Positions 4,889-6,200 of a stretch of 6,200 bases of DNA are shown in pieces. The stretch lies in NCBI GenBank assembly GCA_015655225.1, contig JAATFK010000046.1:1-6200 (forward strand), in the 5' to 3' direction. The translations under genes and the position numbers were made by a program. The notes below the pieces were generated by a model that saw nothing but the letters and a program-made list of their open reading frames with translations, was not told the DNA's origin and ran no database searches. How positions within the stretch are numbered: the first letter of the stretch is position 1; the number at the start of each line of letters is the position of its first letter. This DNA comes from Solirubrobacterales bacterium. GTDB taxonomy: Bacteria; Actinomycetota; Thermoleophilia; Solirubrobacterales; Solirubrobacteraceae.

Positions 4889-5821
4889 CTACGTCGCGCT
4901 GGAGGCCGCGCGCGGGTTCGGCAGCGGCGTCAGGTTCGGCTCGATCTGCTCGCGCAGGTGCTCGAACGCGGGCGGCAGCACGAGCGTCTCGCCGAGATGC
5001 TCAAGCGGTTCGTCGCTGGTGAAGCCGGGACCCTGCGTCGCGATCTCGAACAGCACGCCGCTCGGCTCGCGGAAGTAGACCGATCGGAACCAGAAGCGGT
5101 CGACGAGCCCGGAGGTGTGGCCGCCGGCCGCGCTGACGCGCTCGTTCCAGCCCTCGATGTCGTCGTCGTACGCCGCCCACGCGATGTGGTGGACGGTGCC
5201 GGCGCCCGGGATGCCGCGCTCGGCCGGCGCCGGGTCATAGGCGTAGAAGCCGCCGCGCTGCTCGCCGCGCGACTCCCACGCGTTCCCGCCCTCGTCCTCG
5301 GGCTGGAAGCCGAGCGTGTCGCCCAGGAGCGCGGCGCTGCGCTCCGGGTCGGGCGTGTAGGCGCGCGCGCCGGCGAAGCCGCGCAGGGCGTGCTCGGCCG
5401 GGATCTCGGGCGAGCGGGCGCTCAGCGGCGGGTCGCCGCTCTCGTCGGCGAGCAGCTCGAGCCCGAGGCCCTCGGGGTCGGCGAAGCGCAGGCTCGCGCC
5501 GTCGCGCTCGCTTTCGACCCCCTCGTCCGTGAGCCGCTGCGCCCAGAAGTCGAGCGCGTCCTCGGAGCCGACGCGGAACGCGACGCGGTGGATCATGCCG
5601 GCGCCGGCGCGACCCTGGCGGGCGCCCGGGTACTCGAAGAAGGTCATGTCGGCGCCCGGGCTGCCGGCCTCGTCGGCGTAGAAGAGGTGGTAGACGCTCG
5701 GGTCGTCCTGGTTGACGGTTCTCTTCACCATCCGCATGCCGAGCACGCGGACGTAGAAGTCGACGTTGCCCGCGGCATCGCCGGTGATCGAGCTGACGTG
5801 GTGAATGCCTTCGAGCTGCAT
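4889..5821 (-). CDS. VOC-family ring-cleaving dioxygenase (MhqO/MhqE-like)
   Basis: The protein has 310 residues and consists of two vicinal-oxygen-chelate modules. It opens with LEGIHHVSSITGDAAGN, followed by DFYVRVLGMRMVKRTVNQDD and a YHLFYAD stretch, the hallmark of the MhqA/MhqO/MhqE group. These proteins are annotated as Fe(II)-dependent extradiol dioxygenases acting on hydroquinones and linked to quinone resistance. Probable metal ligands are H8 (IHHV), H212 (VHHIAW) and E259 (LFEIAT), the usual His-His-Glu triad. No export signal is seen, so it should be cytoplasmic. The start at 5821 is chosen over an upstream ATG at 5854 because GGAGG lies about 6 nt before it and homology begins at once; the extension would run through the palindromic operator. 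It is likely the first gene of a transcript that may continue into the sulfatase-like gene 91 nt downstream. The palindrome 21 bp upstream of the start suggests repressor control. Confidence 0.88.
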   Translation of the reverse strand: MQLEGIHHVSSITGDAAGNVDFYVRVLGMRMVKRTVNQDDPSVYHLFYADEAGSPGADMTFFEYPGARQGRAGAGMIHRVAFRVGSEDALDFWAQRLTDEGVESERDGASLRFADPEGLGLELLADESGDPPLSARSPEIPAEHALRGFAGARAYTPDPERSAALLGDTLGFQPEDEGGNAWESRGEQRGGFYAYDPAPAERGIPGAGTVHHIAWAAYDDDIEGWNERVSAAGGHTSGLVDRFWFRSVYFREPSGVLFEIATQGPGFTSDEPLEHLGETLVLPPAFEHLREQIEPNLTPLPNPRAASSAT

Positions 5822-5842
5822 CGTCGCCTCCGGTGGAAGTAG

Positions 5843-5858
5843 TTGACTGCGCAATCAA
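5843..5858. promoter_or_regulatory. MarR-like palindromic operator in the dioxygenase/SDR divergent promoter region
   Basis: TTGACTGCGCAATCAA is a 16-bp inverted repeat in which 14 of 16 positions are symmetric (TTGAyTGCGCArTCAA). Size, central GCGC and TTGA/TCAA ends resemble operators of MarR-family repressors, several of which (for example MhqR in Bacillus) control quinone-responsive dioxygenases of this kind. No MarR gene is in the window. On the minus strand a TACATT -10-like hexamer (5866-5861 region) sits just upstream of the palindrome, so bound protein would block dioxygenase transcription. It is 47 bp from the SDR start and could affect both directions. Confidence 0.55.
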
Positions 5859-5905
5859 ATGTAGCAGCGAGTGAGCGGGTCGACCACCGCGTGCGTATGG
5901 CTCGT

Positions 5906-6200
5906 ATGTCCACCATCCTCCTGACGGGAGCGTCCGGCTACGTCGGCGGTCGCCTCGCCCCGCTGCTCGCCGAGCGCGCCGTCGCCGACGGCGACGAGCT
6001 GCGCTGCCTCCTGCGGCGGCCGGAGGGGACGTCGCTGCCGGCCGGTGCGCGCGCGGTCAAGGGCGACGTCCTCAGCGGCGCCGGCCTCGACGAGGCGCTT
6101 GCCGGCGTCGACGTCGCCTACTACCTGATCCACTCGATGGGCCGTGGCGGCGCGGCCGACTTCGCCGCGCAGGACCGCCAGGGGGCGGAGGCCTTCGGCC
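5906..6200 (+). CDS. Atypical SDR / NAD(P)-binding protein (YbjT/NmrA-like), N-terminal part
   Basis: The first 98 codons are visible before the right edge. The protein begins MSTILLTGASGYVGGRL, with the Rossmann TGxxGxxG motif at residues 7-14. VKGDV (51-55) contributes the conserved GD after beta-3, and YYLIHSMG (72-79) is followed by a DFAAQDRQGAEAFG stretch. The YYL-HSM...DR..A..F pattern is typical of a subgroup of atypical extended SDRs related to E. coli YbjT, which often carry a C-terminal DUF2867-type domain that cannot be seen here. The catalytic region is outside the window, so the reaction is unknown. ATG 5906 gives the cleanest family start. In-frame ATG 5897 and GTG 5891 are alternatives, and none has a clear Shine-Dalgarno, so a leaderless message is possible. 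The gene is divergent from the dioxygenase gene and shares an 84-bp intergenic region with the palindrome at 5843-5858. Confidence 0.85.
   Translation, partial: MSTILLTGASGYVGGRLAPLLAERAVADGDELRCLLRRPEGTSLPAGARAVKGDVLSGAGLDEALAGVDVAYYLIHSMGRGGAADFAAQDRQGAEAFG

Noticed and set aside
4868..4900. Plus-strand GGGAGG plus ATG at 4859-4870, looking like a start site for a rightward gene
   Set aside because: It is simply the inverted copy of the sulfatase-like gene's start region. The downstream frame is antisense to the dioxygenase gene and has no protein features.
4493..5842. 449-codon plus-strand open frame antisense to the dioxygenase gene
   Set aside because: Composition artefact opposite a gene with a complete VOC fold, metal ligands and a good Shine-Dalgarno.
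5855..6133. Minus-strand open frame of 92 codons opposite the SDR gene
   Set aside because: The plus strand here encodes a clear Rossmann motif and SDR signature; the antisense product has no recognisable feature.
1..6200. Defence, phage, secondary-metabolite or CRISPR system
   Set aside because: No nucleases, transposases, repeats with spacers, NRPS/PKS or phage-type proteins are present; all eight genes fall in common metabolic or regulatory families.

Overview
The window looks like chromosomal DNA of a very GC-rich actinobacterium (third codon positions almost all G or C). A deep branch such as the Solirubrobacterales would fit, but that is a guess from style: very high GC, dense short-gap gene packing, some genes without a Shine-Dalgarno sequence, and unexpected AGA arginine codons. 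There is no rRNA or tRNA gene, no CRISPR array, no transposon and no sign of a phage or defence island. The genes resemble ordinary housekeeping or accessory metabolism, and the more interesting signals lie mostly between the genes.

Layout. Positions 1-197 (minus) hold the 5' end of an acyl-CoA dehydrogenase. A 250-bp divergent intergenic region follows, containing two 17-bp imperfect palindromes 21 bp apart over a possible promoter. These sit just upstream of a two-gene plus-strand unit: an MBL-fold metallohydrolase (448-1128) and a TetR/WHG regulator (1130-1702, 1-nt gap). This is the usual arrangement of a TetR repressor controlling its own operon. A type I methionine aminopeptidase (1725-2468) follows after 22 nt without an obvious Shine-Dalgarno. 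Next is a MerR-family regulator (about 2510-3238), apparently transcribed leaderless from a TANNNT box and carrying what looks like a second, degenerate MerR-type winged helix.

The plus-strand block ends at a compact hairpin (3235-3262) that contains both converging stop codons. Beyond it two genes run on the minus strand: a VOC-family ring-cleaving dioxygenase (5821-4889) and, 91 nt downstream of it, a Tat/lipoprotein-type sulfatase-superfamily hydrolase (4797-3259). The sulfatase-like protein has Thr where sulfatases have the Cys/Ser that becomes formylglycine, so it is probably not a classical sulfatase. The gap between the two genes holds a perfect 14-bp inverted repeat. In the mRNA this would fold the sulfatase-like gene's Shine-Dalgarno and AUG into a GC-rich stem.

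The dioxygenase gene is divergent from an atypical SDR (5906 to the window end). A 16-bp MarR-like palindrome lies between them and could control both genes. The dioxygenase family is linked to quinone/aromatic stress, and an SDR of the YbjT type would fit a redox or electrophile response; that link is inference.

I did not find a clearly new multi-gene system. The best candidates for something undescribed are the RBS-masking hairpin, the Thr-type sulfatase-like lipoprotein, the tandem TetR-type operator and the double-wHTH MerR protein.
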